DNA of 64,000 nucleotides from DASXMT01 sp963803065 (GCA_963803065.1 CAWDKW010000013.1:124001-188000); one strand, 5' to 3'; counted from the stretch's first letter, positions 16,698 to 26,023 are shown. The notes: a model not told the origin generated them from the sequence alone. Program-made: numbers and translations.

Positions 16698-17269
16698 CAC
16701 GCCGGGAGCTCGATGACGCTGAGGGCCCGCCGCACCGACCGGTCGACGTACTCGGGCCCCCGCAGCCCGGAGGTCCAGGCGATCACGCTGGTCACCCACA
16801 CCATCTCGATGACCTCGGCCACCTTGTCCTGGGTCGGCGAAGGCGGACCTCCGGCAATGGCGTAGGCGAGCGTCGCCCGCAGTCCGTCCTCGAACCCGGC
16901 CAGCATCGGAGGGATCGAGGACTGTCCCGAGGTCCAGGCGCGCACGAGGGCCTTGGCCAGCTCGGGTGAGTCCATGACGCCGGCGGTGCACTCCCGGAGC
17001 GCCCGCAGCACGCGGGTCCTCGGCGTGCGGGCGCGCCGCATGGTTGTCTCGCGGATCTGGGCGAACTCGATCTCCGAGGTCTCGATGAGCGAGGTGAGCA
17101 ACAGGTGCTCCTTCGAGGGGAAGTACTTGTAGATGGTGCGGGAGGACACCCCGGTCGTGGCGACCAGGTCACTGATGCGCCAACCGTCGAGACCCCGCCG
17201 GGTGGTGAGGGCGATGACGGTCTCGTGGATCTGTTGGCGCTGCTCGGCGCTCAGCGGGGCTGCAGGCAC
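16697..17269 (-). CDS. TetR family transcriptional regulator
   Basis: 190 residues. The N-terminal helix-turn-helix is ISDLVATTGVSSRTIYKYF followed by PSKEHLLLTSLIE. The C-terminal ligand domain (ECTAGVMDSPELAKALVRAW to VWVTSVIAWTSGL) resembles the KstR-like subgroup. It is the first gene of the reverse-strand operon with thuA, the subunit 3-like gene and the GMC oxidoreductase, so it is the likely local repressor, with a sugar, sterol or acyl-type ligand undecided. Confidence 0.9.
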   Translation of the reverse strand: MPAAPLSAEQRQQIHETVIALTTRRGLDGWRISDLVATTGVSSRTIYKYFPSKEHLLLTSLIETSEIEFAQIRETTMRRARTPRTRVLRALRECTAGVMDSPELAKALVRAWTSGQSSIPPMLAGFEDGLRATLAYAIAGGPPSPTQDKVAEVIEMVWVTSVIAWTSGLRGPEYVDRSVRRALSVIELPA

Positions 17270-17377
17270 TGCACGGCCACCGCAGCACGGCCACGCCTCA
17301 CTGGTTCGACTCGGGACTTCGCATGGCGCAGTTCTTACCAGAGGAAGCGGCGACGCACCGCCGGGCGCCTACGGAGT

Positions 17378-18115
17378 TCATGTCGGGCGTCGGCCTACCA
17401 CCGCTCGGAGCCCGCCGGGCAGCTGCTCGGCCCCGAAGGCGGAGCGCACCTCGACCTCGAGGCCTTCGGAGGCGAGAAGTTCAGGGATCCCGGACGCCTC
17501 GACCAGGACGTTGTCGTGTCGTTCGTCGTCCCGTCGCCACGAACCGTCATCGTTGCGGATGAACGTGGTCATCTCGCGCACGTACCGGTCTGGTGACGGC
17601 AGCGAGAACCGGGAGATGATCGCCCAGTCGTCGCCGACCCTACCGATGCTCGACTCGGTATGGGCGACTCCCCATTCGAGATCGCAGACGTCGAGGGCGA
17701 ACACGCCTCCGGGTCGGAGCGAGCGCGCCAGCGACCGGAGGCCCCGAGTCAAGGCATCGGCGTCGGGCAGGTAATTCAGGGCATGGCCGACGCCAACGAT
17801 GGCATCGGCCTCGGGGACGGCGTCCTCCGGAAGGGTCAAGAGGCGGAACTCGACCGGGCCGGGGACGACTGCGCGTGCGAGGCGGAGCATGGCCGGCGAC
17901 GCATCGGTGGCCGTGACCCGGTGGCCGGCAGCGACGAGTCGCTCGGTGAGCAGGCCGCTCCCACAACCGATCTCGAGGACCAGCCCATTGCCCCTCAGAA
18001 CCGGGTCCAACAGGGCCAGGATCCCCGGTGCGCACGCCTCCGCGTGGAAGGCGAATCCGCGGTGATGGACGAGGGCGAGGTCGTCACGGTAATAAGGGGT
18101 CGACGGCACGGCCAT
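17378..18115 (-). CDS. Class I SAM-dependent methyltransferase
   Basis: 245 residues from ATG 18115 (MAVPSTPYYRDDL); an ATG seven codons upstream is possible. SAM motif VLEIGCGSGLLTERLVAAGH then VTATDASPAML; acidic loop ADAIVGVGHALNYLPD; RPGGVFALDVCDLEWG. The long beta-rich insertion WAIISRFSLPSPDRYVREMT is typical of small-molecule methyltransferases. The C-terminus LPGGLRAVVGRRPT is a normal ending. Substrate unknown. Isolated on the reverse strand between tetR and an SGNH hydrolase. Confidence 0.87.
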   Translation of the reverse strand: MAVPSTPYYRDDLALVHHRGFAFHAEACAPGILALLDPVLRGNGLVLEIGCGSGLLTERLVAAGHRVTATDASPAMLRLARAVVPGPVEFRLLTLPEDAVPEADAIVGVGHALNYLPDADALTRGLRSLARSLRPGGVFALDVCDLEWGVAHTESSIGRVGDDWAIISRFSLPSPDRYVREMTTFIRNDDGSWRRDDERHDNVLVEASGIPELLASEGLEVEVRSAFGAEQLPGGLRAVVGRRPT

Positions 18116-18181
18116 GTCCCCAGTCTTCCAAGCCATGAGCCGTGTCGTCGGCCCCGTTTCCCAGCTAGTGCTCGTCGGGCG

Positions 18182-19339
18182 TCACGAGCTCTCCGCTCCC
18201 GAACGAGGCGCCGGACACGACTGGATCGATCGCTGGACGATACCGACGAGTGCAGCCTCTCCGGTCAGGTTCGGATGGACGTCGTCAGGAAGGAACCAAT
18301 CGGCCGGGCCCTCGTGGTGCCCCCGGGACACGGTGGCCCAATCGGCGATCGTCACGTGTCCGCCAGCGGCGACGGCGTCGGATTCGACGACCTGATTCAC
18401 GCTCTTGGCCTGGACCGCGTATCGGGGTCCGGCCCCGAAGAGGCTTGTCGAATGCTCAGGAGCGGTGACGATGACGACACAGGGAATTCGGGCGTTCGCC
18501 GATGCTTCGAGGAGGTGCTTGGCATCGCTCGAGACGCCATCGAGGACTGCGCCCAGAGATGGGTCGCCGGAGACTTCGGCGAATGTTGCTCGCATCGCGT
18601 CGTTCGCTCCCAGTTCGACCACGAGTGCGGATGGATGCTGGGCGAAGATCCCTCGAGCCAATCCGATGGCCCATGTTCCTTCGACTGTCTTCAGCGGCCA
18701 CGCCGGCGCCGATGCCCCCCATCCGAATCCGCTTGTGGCCCGGATCTCCCATGTCGACGCGGGAAGGCTGCGAAGGGGTGACGATTCCGACCGAACCTGT
18801 TGAGCGATTCCCGCGAAGACGCTGTCACCGATGACGCCGACCAGGGGATCCTTGGTGGCTCGGACCGAGAGGTACAACGAGCAGTTTCCGTCCGGTGAGA
18901 GCAGGTTCGCGGCGCTGGCGTCGATCGTGCGGTGAGTGCCGGTGGTCATGGCCGAGCGTGCGGTGGCCAGTGGCCCCGCCGCAGTCGACCAGGACAGATC
19001 CCACGCTCCCGCCACCGTCGATATCACATCGCCGGGATCCGCCCTGCCCGCCTCCAGGATGCGGATTGCCGTCGCCCCGTCAACCTGTCGGACCGGCTCG
19101 TATCGAGCGGCCCATCGTATCGGTGCGGCCAGCGAGGCCTCCTGACAACTTGCCGTGAGCAGTCCTCTCGTTGTCAGAGCGCCTTCGGCACGAGTAGTGA
19201 CCACGGCGAGGACACTCGTCGCGACCGCGGTGCCTGCAACCAGGATGACCGCCCCACGCCTCCAGCCACGAGCCCTTCTCTTGGCAGCCGGTCTCCCATG
19301 TCGAGTGGTATCCGCACTGTCGACACCGGTGCCGGTCAC
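18182..19339 (-). CDS. SGNH/GDSL-type hydrolase, membrane-anchored
   Basis: 385 residues. A basic N-terminus and one hydrophobic segment (about 29-48) anchor or export it. The hydrolase domain has block I GVIGDSVFAGIA (Ser173), block III VVELGANDAM and block V DDVHPNLTGEA with the catalytic Asp and His, so the active site is intact. It resembles the periplasmic SGNH domain of acyltransferase-3 proteins acting on cell-surface glycans; the substrate is unknown. Two 16-bp palindromes lie upstream (19385-19431), and a two-component system follows further upstream on the same strand. Confidence 0.82.
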   Translation of the reverse strand: MTGTGVDSADTTRHGRPAAKRRARGWRRGAVILVAGTAVATSVLAVVTTRAEGALTTRGLLTASCQEASLAAPIRWAARYEPVRQVDGATAIRILEAGRADPGDVISTVAGAWDLSWSTAAGPLATARSAMTTGTHRTIDASAANLLSPDGNCSLYLSVRATKDPLVGVIGDSVFAGIAQQVRSESSPLRSLPASTWEIRATSGFGWGASAPAWPLKTVEGTWAIGLARGIFAQHPSALVVELGANDAMRATFAEVSGDPSLGAVLDGVSSDAKHLLEASANARIPCVVIVTAPEHSTSLFGAGPRYAVQAKSVNQVVESDAVAAGGHVTIADWATVSRGHHEGPADWFLPDDVHPNLTGEAALVGIVQRSIQSCPAPRSGAESS

Positions 19340-19384
19340 GTCCCGGCACCCTAGGAGTCATCGCTGCGGCGTCCGGGATCGGCC

Positions 19385-19431
19385 CTGAACGTGAGTTCAG
19401 GACCGATCAGTGTTGCTGAAGGTTCGTTCAG
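19385..19431. promoter_or_regulatory. Pair of CTGAA-N6-TTCAG palindromes
   Basis: CTGAACGTGAGTTCAG (19385-19400) and CTGAAGGTTCGTTCAG (19416-19431) share CTGAA-N6-TTCAG and are 31 bp apart, three helical turns. They lie 46-92 bp upstream of the SGNH hydrolase start and downstream of the histidine kinase stop, fitting an operator for the hydrolase. The regulator is unknown. Confidence 0.55.
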
Positions 19432-19499
19432 ACGATGGAACCCTTCCGGTTTTCTCGGTGCATCGGCCGACGGTCCATGACGGGACCGAGAACGGCGCG

Positions 19500-20844
19500 C
19501 TACACCCTCGACTCCGACGGGGTCGTCGGGAGCTGCACCACGAAGCGAGCCCCACACGGCGACACGTCCTCGACGTGGACCGAACCGCCGTACTTCGTCG
19601 TGAGCTCACGCACGATGGCCAGGCCGAGCCCGGCGCCTCCGAAAGCCCTACTGCGATCGGACTCGAGTCGGTAGAACCGTTCGAAAATCAGGCTCTTTCT
19701 ATCGTCAGGGACACCCGGCCCGTCGTCCGCGACGGTCAACTCGACTCGATCAGCCACCTCGGTCAATGCGAGCACTACCTGACTTCGCGCGTGGCGGACG
19801 GCGTTCGACCCCAGGTTCTCGATGATGCGGATGATGTCCACTTCCTCGGCGTACACCTGGCCGCCGGAGACGGCCGAGGTGTTGATGTGAGGGGTTGTGC
19901 GTGGTGGGAGGTGCTCGGCGTAGGCGAAGATGAGATCGTCAACGTCAACGGGGATCGCCTCGGATGTCCCGCGCCCGGCGGAATCGAGGACGAGCAGCTG
20001 GTCTGCGAGGCATGGAGGCGACGAAGGCACGAAGGGCCACGTCCCGGGAGGCGCTGGCATCGCCTCCCACCGCTTCGGACTCCAGCGCCGCTCTGGCTGC
20101 AGCGATCGGACTTCTGAGCTCGTGACTGGCGTCGGCAATGAAGCGGAGCTCGCGCTCGATGGCCGCTCCTTGCCGGTCGAGCATGGCGTTCATGGTTCCG
20201 ACCAGCCGCTCCACCTCGTCACCGGTGCGAGGACTGGGGATCCTGCTGGCCGGTTGAGAGTCGGAGATCGAGGCGACAGCGGCACGAGCGGTCTCCACCG
20301 GCCGAAGGGCGCGGCCCGTTATCACCCAAACGAGAAGGGAGAGGAGGAGAGCGAGAAGGGGTGCACCGATCGCGACGCCCACGGTCAGAGACTGAGTGGC
20401 CTGTGTGATCTGGTCGATCTGCACGGCTTCGACCAGAATGGGAGCGGATCCACGCCCGAGTTGGACCTCGAGGACACGCAGGGGCCCGAATCGTCGAGTC
20501 TGAATGGTGGTCAGACGGGGTACCGGTCCATCGGGGGTCACCGTGACCGGCAGCGGGACCCCGTGCAGGGTGTCGCCGGATCCCAACAGCCTGCCGTTTG
20601 CCTCGAGTAGCTCGCCGTATTGCCCAGCCGGACCGGTTGGGGGGAGGTAGCGGTGTCTGGCGAGCTGACCCTGCACATAGTGCGCGTCGGTCACCAGGTT
20701 CTGGTCGACCTGGGCTATCAGGTGACTGTGGACGGAGAACACGAGGAGAACAGCGCCGGCGGCGAGGATGGCCGACGTGAGCAACGCGTAGAACGCGGTC
20801 ATCCGGAACCGAATGGATCGGGTGAACTTCGGCCTCGCCATCAT
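19500..20844 (-). CDS. Sensor histidine kinase, apparent one-base frameshift
   Basis: Membrane sensor kinase in two frames, about 447 residues when joined. Frame one: N-terminal membrane helix, a periplasmic sensor of about 130 residues (LVTDAHYVQGQLARHRYL), second helix LLALLLSLLVWVITG, HAMP and H-box FIADASHELRSPI. Frame two: N-box IIRIIENLGSNAVRHA, G1 VADDGPGVPDDRK, F-box IFERFYRLE, G2 GGAGLGLAIVRELT. Removing one G at 20009-20010 gives FVASMLADQLLVLDSAGRG across the join. Start ATG 20844 overlaps the response-regulator stop. As given, the kinase would lack its ATP-binding domain. Signal unknown. Confidence 0.85.
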
Positions 20845-21665
20845 TCCTTGTCGTCGACAACATGTAGTTGGTACCCGTACCCGCGTACCGTGTCGATCAC
20901 CCGCCGTTCGAAAGGCGGCTCCAGCTTCTTGCGTAGGTGGCCCACATAGACCTCGACGATGTTTGGATCCCCTTGGAAGTCCGGGCCCCAGACGCGCGTG
21001 AGGAGCTCGCTCTTCGACATCGGCCTTCCGCTGTTGGTCATGAGGCAGGCGAGGACCTCGACCTCTCTGGCCGACAGCTGGACCTCGACGGTCGAATTCG
21101 AGCACCGGTGCCGAACCGGGTCGAGGATGAGGCCGCTCATCGTGAGGCGACGGACGTGAATGTGAGAGGTTCGGCGAAGCAGCGCCCGGACGTGGGCGAC
21201 GAACACCGCCAGGGCGAAGGGCTTCGTCAGAAAGTCGTCCGCCCCGGCATCGAGGGATTCAGCCTGGTCCAGGTCCCCGGTCTTCGCGGTGAGAACCATG
21301 ATGGGCACCCATGACTCGGCCTCACGGATCTGCGCGCAGAGCTTGAATCCGTTCACGGAAGGCAAGAGGAGATCCACGATGATCAGGCCGTAGGATTCGG
21401 CGAGCGCCTTGTTCAGCCCGTCTCGTCCGTCGAAGGCCAGGTGAACCTGGAACCCGAGGGTGGTCAGGATCCGTTCGATAGCGTCGGCGACCTCCTGGTC
21501 GTCCTCGATGACGAGTACCCGTATCGGCGTCGGTTTCGTCGGCTCCGGCCAGGTGGCCGTCTCGTCGGATCGGGATCCAGGAACGCTCCGGTCCTGGTGG
21601 CGTTGCCCAAGGGTCGGCTCGGGGCGTGCTCTTTTCCACAGCTCCCTCGGCTCAGGCCTGGCCAC
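20841..21665 (-). CDS. OmpR/PhoB family response regulator
   Basis: 274 residues from GTG 21665 behind GGAGAGGAGAG. Receiver domain begins near residue 48 (IRVLVIEDDQEVADA); acidic pocket Asp55-Asp56, phosphoacceptor Asp98 (LIIVDLLLPSVNG), Thr126 and Lys148 (LTKPF) are all present. The C-terminal winged helix includes SAREVEVLACLMTNSGRPMS and VEVYVGHLRKKLE, ending YGYQLHVV. The first 47 residues are an unusual Arg/Pro/Glu-rich extension; an internal start is possible. Stop and kinase start overlap, so the two are co-translated. Confidence 0.93.
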   Translation of the reverse strand: MARPEPRELWKRARPEPTLGQRHQDRSVPGSRSDETATWPEPTKPTPIRVLVIEDDQEVADAIERILTTLGFQVHLAFDGRDGLNKALAESYGLIIVDLLLPSVNGFKLCAQIREAESWVPIMVLTAKTGDLDQAESLDAGADDFLTKPFALAVFVAHVRALLRRTSHIHVRRLTMSGLILDPVRHRCSNSTVEVQLSAREVEVLACLMTNSGRPMSKSELLTRVWGPDFQGDPNIVEVYVGHLRKKLEPPFERRVIDTVRGYGYQLHVVDDKE

Positions 21666-21803
21666 ATCTCTCCTCTCCGGAGTGGATGTTGCGATCGTAG
21701 GTCGTAGGCGGCCCGAGGCCCAGACGCCGGCGGACGAAGGTCGATGGAGGCGGACAATGACCCGATCACGGCACCGAGGGTGCTCGAGGCCCGACGCGGG
21801 CGG

Positions 21804-22943
21804 CTACGCCGTCGGCACCTCGCCCACCGCTCCATCTGCGGCACCCTTCGTGGCCGACGTCGGGGTCGGCAGCAGCTGGACCGATGTTCCGTCAAGCGCC
21901 GGCCCGCTGGTGTGAAGGTGGCACCGGACCGTCGATCCGCTCGGAGTGACGAACGCCTCGGGGTCGACGCTGGCGCAGATCTTCATGGCGAAGGGGCACC
22001 GGGCCCGGAAGCGGCAACCTGCCGTCCCACCGACCGGTTCACCGACTTCGCCGGAGAGGATGATGCGGGACCCTTCGCGCCGGCGGGTCGGGTCCGGGAC
22101 CGGGATGGCGGACAGGAGCGCCGCCGTGTACGGGTGGGTGGGCCGCAGATAGACCTCGTCCGCCTCCCCTTCCTCGACGATCTTCCCGAGGTACATCACG
22201 GCGATCCGATCGCTGATGTGGCGAACGACCGAGAGATCGTGAGCGATGAACAGGTATGCCAGTCCCAGCTCGTTCTGGAGCTGGCTGAAGAGGTTGATGA
22301 CCTGCGATTGGGTTGACACGTCCAGTGCGCTGACCGGCTCGTCGCAGACCAACAGCCTGGGTTGGAGGGCCAGGGCCCGGGCGATGGCGATGCGCTGGCG
22401 TTGGCCGCCCGAGAACTCGTGGGGCTGGCGCTGCATGACGTGCGATCCCAGCCCCACCTGGCCGAGCAGCTCGGCGACCCTCTTCTCCCGCTGGGACCTC
22501 GACATCGAGGTGTGGATGGCCAGCGGCTCTCCGACGATGTCGGCGATGCTCTGGCGGGGGTCGAGTGACGAGTAGGGATCCTGGAACACCATCTGCATGG
22601 CTTCGCGGTGTCGTCGCAGCGCCGGGCCCCCGAGCGTGGTGATGTCCTTGCCGTCGACGACGACGTTTCCGCCGGTCGGGTCGATGAGGCGCAGCACCAA
22701 CCGGGCCAAGGTGGACTTGCCCGATCCGCTCTCACCGACCAGCCCGAGGGTCGTCCCGGCCATGACTTCGAGGTCGACACCGTCGACTGCCCGGACCGCA
22801 CCGGTCGTGCGTCGCAGCACTCCGCTGCGAATGGGGAACTCCTTGACCAGGTCGGTCACCGTCATGACCGGCTCGAGGCTGGTCTTCGCCGCGGCGCTCA
22901 CGAACGGCGTCGTCGCCACCTCGAGCCGGGCGCCGGACAGCAT
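21804..22943 (-). CDS. Oligopeptide/dipeptide ABC transporter ATPase (OppF/DppF-like), probable C-terminal part of a fusion
   Basis: ATP-binding subunit powering peptide-type import. Walker A GLVGESGSGKSTLARLVLRL, Q-loop MVFQDPYSSLDPR, signature FSGGQRQRIAIARAL, Walker B LLVCDEPVSALD and H-switch AHDLSVV are intact, followed by the OppF C-terminal cysteine region CRFRARCPFAMKIC. A free-standing start could be ATG 22943, but the frame is open upstream and encodes the missing C-terminus of the preceding ATPase (EDRCLSAPVPL to LSRCARRDEL) with no stop between. The simplest reading is a permease-ATPase-ATPase fusion split by one frame error at 23087-23092. Confidence 0.88.
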   Translation of the reverse strand: MLSGARLEVATTPFVSAAAKTSLEPVMTVTDLVKEFPIRSGVLRRTTGAVRAVDGVDLEVMAGTTLGLVGESGSGKSTLARLVLRLIDPTGGNVVVDGKDITTLGGPALRRHREAMQMVFQDPYSSLDPRQSIADIVGEPLAIHTSMSRSQREKRVAELLGQVGLGSHVMQRQPHEFSGGQRQRIAIARALALQPRLLVCDEPVSALDVSTQSQVINLFSQLQNELGLAYLFIAHDLSVVRHISDRIAVMYLGKIVEEGEADEVYLRPTHPYTAALLSAIPVPDPTRRREGSRIILSGEVGEPVGGTAGCRFRARCPFAMKICASVDPEAFVTPSGSTVRCHLHTSGPALDGTSVQLLPTPTSATKGAADGAVGEVPTA

Positions 22944-23004
22944 GAGCTCGTCCCGTCGGGCGCAACGGGACAGGATCACCGCCGAGCTCGAGGTCGGGCC
23001 CGGG

Positions 23005-24996
23005 TCACCGATGGCGCCATTGCCGGCGAGTTCTTCGACCGGCTGGGGGCGACGGAGCGGAACCGGCGCGGACAGGCAGCGGTCCTCGCGCGTAGGGGCA
23101 ACGGGGAGCAAACCGACACCCGGCGAGGAACTGGTCGGGCCGCGGCACCATGCCGGGAATGGCGTGCAGTGGTTCCCCACGCGGGGTGAGCTGCGGCACC
23201 GAGTCCAACAGCGCCTCGGTGTAGGGGTGTCGGGGATGGACGAAGATGTCGGCCGCCATCGACTGCTCGACGATCTGCCCGGCGTACATGACCACGACGT
23301 CGTCGGCCACGTCGGCGATGACGCCGAGGTCGTGGGTGACGAAGATCATCGCCATGTCCTCTTCGCGCTGGAGGGTGTGGAGCAGGTCGATGATCTGCGC
23401 CTGGGTGGTGACGTCGAGAGCGGTGGTGGGCTCATCGGCGATCAGCAGCTTGGGCGAGCAGGACAGCGCCATGGCGATCATCACCCGCTGGCGCATGCCG
23501 CCGGAGAAGGCGTGCGGATAGTCGTGGGCTCGCCCGGCGGCGTGAGGGATCTCGACTCGCTCGAGCATGTCGACGGCGACGTTCCAGGCCTCCTTCCGGG
23601 TGATCTCCCGGTGGGCCCGAACCTGTTCGGCGATCTGGTTGCCGACCGTATAGGCGGGATTGAGACTGGTCATCGGTTCCTGGAAGATCATGGCCATCTC
23701 GCTGCCCCGAAGCTGACGGAGCCCCGATGGGCTCAGCGTGGTGAGCTCGCGCCCCTCGAACCGGATCGAGCCGGACACCCGGGACACCCGGGGCGGCAAC
23801 AGGCCCATCACGGCCAGCGCGGAGACGGTCTTGCCCGAACCGCTCTCGCCGACCAGCCCGAGCGTCTTACCCCGTTGCAGCGAGAACGTCCCGTCCTCCA
23901 TGACCGGCAGCCATTGACCGCGGGTGACGAACTCGACCTTCAGGCCTTGCACGGTCAACAGGGGGGCGCCGGGGCGCGCCGCCGGCGGCGGGGCTTCGGC
24001 CCGGCTCCTGGAACCCAACCGGGCCATCCGGCTCCGTCGCTTCTCCTTGTCGCTCTGGACCAGGGTGCTGCCCGGAGGCCGGTCCCGGCCCAAGGAGTCC
24101 CGCAGCCCGTCGGCCACCAGGTTGAACGACAGCACCGTCAGCATGATGGCCACCCCGGGGAAGACCAGGGCCCAGGGCGACGAATTGATGAAGTTGAACC
24201 CCTCTTGGAGCATGCCACCCCAGCTCGGCGTGGGCGGCTGTTCACCGATGCCCAGGAAGCTCAGTCCGGCCTCTGCCAGCAGGGCGAACCCCAGGGCCAG
24301 CGCCAGCTGGATGATGATCGGCGAGGCCACGTTCGGGACGACGTGGCGGCCCATCAGGCGCTTGGAGGTGGCCCCGAGGCTCCGGGCCGACTCGATGAAC
24401 GCCTCCTCCCTGACCGCGATGACCTCGCCACGGAGCAACCGGACGAAGCTGGGCACGAACACGATGGCGATGGCGATGGCGGCGTCGTTGATGTCGGCGC
24501 CGAGCAGCGCGGCGACGGTCAGGGCCAGGATCAGGGGCGGGAACGAGAACAGCGCATCCATGACCCGCATGATCACGGAGTCGACGGCACCACGGAAGAA
24601 GCCGGCGATCAGGCCGAGTGGTACGGCCACCAGCGCCGCCAGGGCAACGATTTCGAAGGCGGCTCGCAAGGAGATGCGGGCGCCCCAGATGAGCCGGCTG
24701 AGGATGTCACGGCCGAGGTCATCGGTACCGAGCCAGTGCGAAGCCGACGGTCCCGTGTTGATGGCGTTGATGTCCTGGGCGTTGGGAGGGTGAGGGGCGA
24801 CGACCGGGGCGAAGATGGCGGCCAGGATCATCAGCACCAAGAAGGTCAAGCCGACCAGCGCCCATCGCTGACGGAGGAAGCGGGCCCAGAAGCCCGGTCG
24901 GCGCTGCGGCAGCTCGTCCGGCAGGTCGGCGATGGGCGACACCGGGTTCAGCCCGACGAAGGGATCCTCGGCCCCCGGAGGGCTCCAGGTGGTCAT
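23005..24996 (-). CDS. Fused DppC-type permease and DppD-type ATPase
   Basis: 663 residues as read. Residues 1 to about 300 are an inner-membrane permease (WLGTDDLGRDILSRLIWGAR, EEAFIESARSLGA coupling helix, several membrane helices, ending VADGLRDSL). A linker of about 35 residues leads, without a stop, into an ATPase with GESGSGKTVSALAVMGLLPP, FSGGMRQRVMIAMAL and LLIADEPTTALD. The frame then runs off into Arg-rich sequence right after the conserved AGCRFAPRCPYAR. Its expected continuation lies in the next frame and reads on into the second ATPase. ATG 24996 overlaps the dppB stop by four bases. Permease-ATPase fusions of this family are known in actinobacteria. Confidence 0.87.
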   Translation of the reverse strand: MTTWSPPGAEDPFVGLNPVSPIADLPDELPQRRPGFWARFLRQRWALVGLTFLVLMILAAIFAPVVAPHPPNAQDINAINTGPSASHWLGTDDLGRDILSRLIWGARISLRAAFEIVALAALVAVPLGLIAGFFRGAVDSVIMRVMDALFSFPPLILALTVAALLGADINDAAIAIAIVFVPSFVRLLRGEVIAVREEAFIESARSLGATSKRLMGRHVVPNVASPIIIQLALALGFALLAEAGLSFLGIGEQPPTPSWGGMLQEGFNFINSSPWALVFPGVAIMLTVLSFNLVADGLRDSLGRDRPPGSTLVQSDKEKRRSRMARLGSRSRAEAPPPAARPGAPLLTVQGLKVEFVTRGQWLPVMEDGTFSLQRGKTLGLVGESGSGKTVSALAVMGLLPPRVSRVSGSIRFEGRELTTLSPSGLRQLRGSEMAMIFQEPMTSLNPAYTVGNQIAEQVRAHREITRKEAWNVAVDMLERVEIPHAAGRAHDYPHAFSGGMRQRVMIAMALSCSPKLLIADEPTTALDVTTQAQIIDLLHTLQREEDMAMIFVTHDLGVIADVADDVVVMYAGQIVEQSMAADIFVHPRHPYTEALLDSVPQLTPRGEPLHAIPGMVPRPDQFLAGCRFAPRCPYARGPLPVRAGSAPSPPAGRRTRRQWRHR

Positions 24997-25964
24997 GCCA
25001 GCCTGACCTTGGGGTTCAAGTAGCCGTAGATGATGTCGACGATGAGGTTGATGATGATGAAGGAGACCGCCACCACCAGGACGACTCCCTGGATCTCCGG
25101 GATGTCCTTGTCGTCGATGGCCTGGATGATGTACGTGCCCAGGCCCGGGAGCGAGAAGATCTGTTCGATGATCAGCGTGCCACCGAGCAGATAACCGAAC
25201 TGGATCCCGATCACCGTCACCGCCGGGCTGAGTGCGTTCTTCAACGCGTGCTTCCCGATCACCATCCGTTGGGTGAGTCCCTTGGCCAGCGCCGTACGCA
25301 TGTAGTCCTGATCGAGGGTGTCGATCAGGGCACCGCGCACTTGCCGGGCAATGACGGCCGAACCGCCGATGCCCAGGGCCACCCAGGGAAGCAGCAGGTC
25401 TTTGAACCACTCGACGGGCGACTGGGTGAAGGGCGTGTAGCCCAACGCCGGCAACCACTTCAACTTCACCGCGAAGACGATCACCAACAGGATCGCCAAC
25501 CAGAAGTCCGGGGTGGCCACGGCGATGCTCGAGCCGATGGTCACGGCCCGGTCCCTGACCGTCCCCTGCCGGATACCCGAGATGATGCCCGCCGGCAGAC
25601 CGACCAGGATGGCGATGACCATCCCCCCGGCGGCCACGGCCAAGGTCACCGGGAACCTGGCGGCGATGCCGGACGTCACGCTCCCGTTCTGGAACAGTGA
25701 TTGGCCCAGATTGCCGTGCACCGCGCCGCTCAGCCACCGCCAGTACTGGGTGAAGAAGCCCTGGTTGAGGTGCAGCTGTTTGGTGATCTTGGCGATCTCG
25801 GCCGGGGTCGCCTTGGTCCCACCGGCCAGCGAGATGGCCGGATTACCGGGCAGGATCAAGATGAGCGAGAAGATCCCGAGCGAGATCAGGAACAACAGCA
25901 GAATCGAGATCAGCAATCGGCGCGCAATGAAGGAAAGGAGCGAGCCCCCGCTACCGGACGCCAT
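24993..25964 (-). CDS. Peptide-type ABC transporter permease (DppB-like)
   Basis: 323 residues with about six membrane helices. N-terminal FIARRLLISILLLFLISLGI and ILPGNPA; the EAA-type coupling helix is YMRTALAKGLTQRMVIGKHA followed by LKNALSPAVTVIG; C-terminal LNPKVRLA is the standard DppB ending. It forms the translocation channel with the DppC part encoded next, four bases overlapping. The substrate-binding protein gene lies upstream across a 59-bp gap that contains a short hairpin. Confidence 0.93.
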   Translation of the reverse strand: MASGSGGSLLSFIARRLLISILLLFLISLGIFSLILILPGNPAISLAGGTKATPAEIAKITKQLHLNQGFFTQYWRWLSGAVHGNLGQSLFQNGSVTSGIAARFPVTLAVAAGGMVIAILVGLPAGIISGIRQGTVRDRAVTIGSSIAVATPDFWLAILLVIVFAVKLKWLPALGYTPFTQSPVEWFKDLLLPWVALGIGGSAVIARQVRGALIDTLDQDYMRTALAKGLTQRMVIGKHALKNALSPAVTVIGIQFGYLLGGTLIIEQIFSLPGLGTYIIQAIDDKDIPEIQGVVLVVAVSFIIINLIVDIIYGYLNPKVRLA

Positions 25965-25978
25965 CTCCGCTGTCTAGC

Positions 25979-25998
25979 TCACTTCCTGCACGAAGTGA
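25979..25998. other. Short intercistronic stem-loop
   Basis: TCACTTC (25979-25985) and GAAGTGA (25992-25998) around a 6-nt loop, between the binding-protein gene and dppB. A weak hairpin that could lower expression or stabilise the upstream message, as is common where binding proteins are made in excess. Confidence 0.4.
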
Positions 25999-26023
25999 AC
26001 GCCAAAACCAGGGCTTCGCCGGT

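Noticed and set aside
22597..25023. 808-codon plus-strand open frame
   Set aside because: Antisense to the ABC permease/ATPase genes, which show complete Walker, signature and permease motifs; the frame has only low-complexity Gly/Arg/Asp/His composition.
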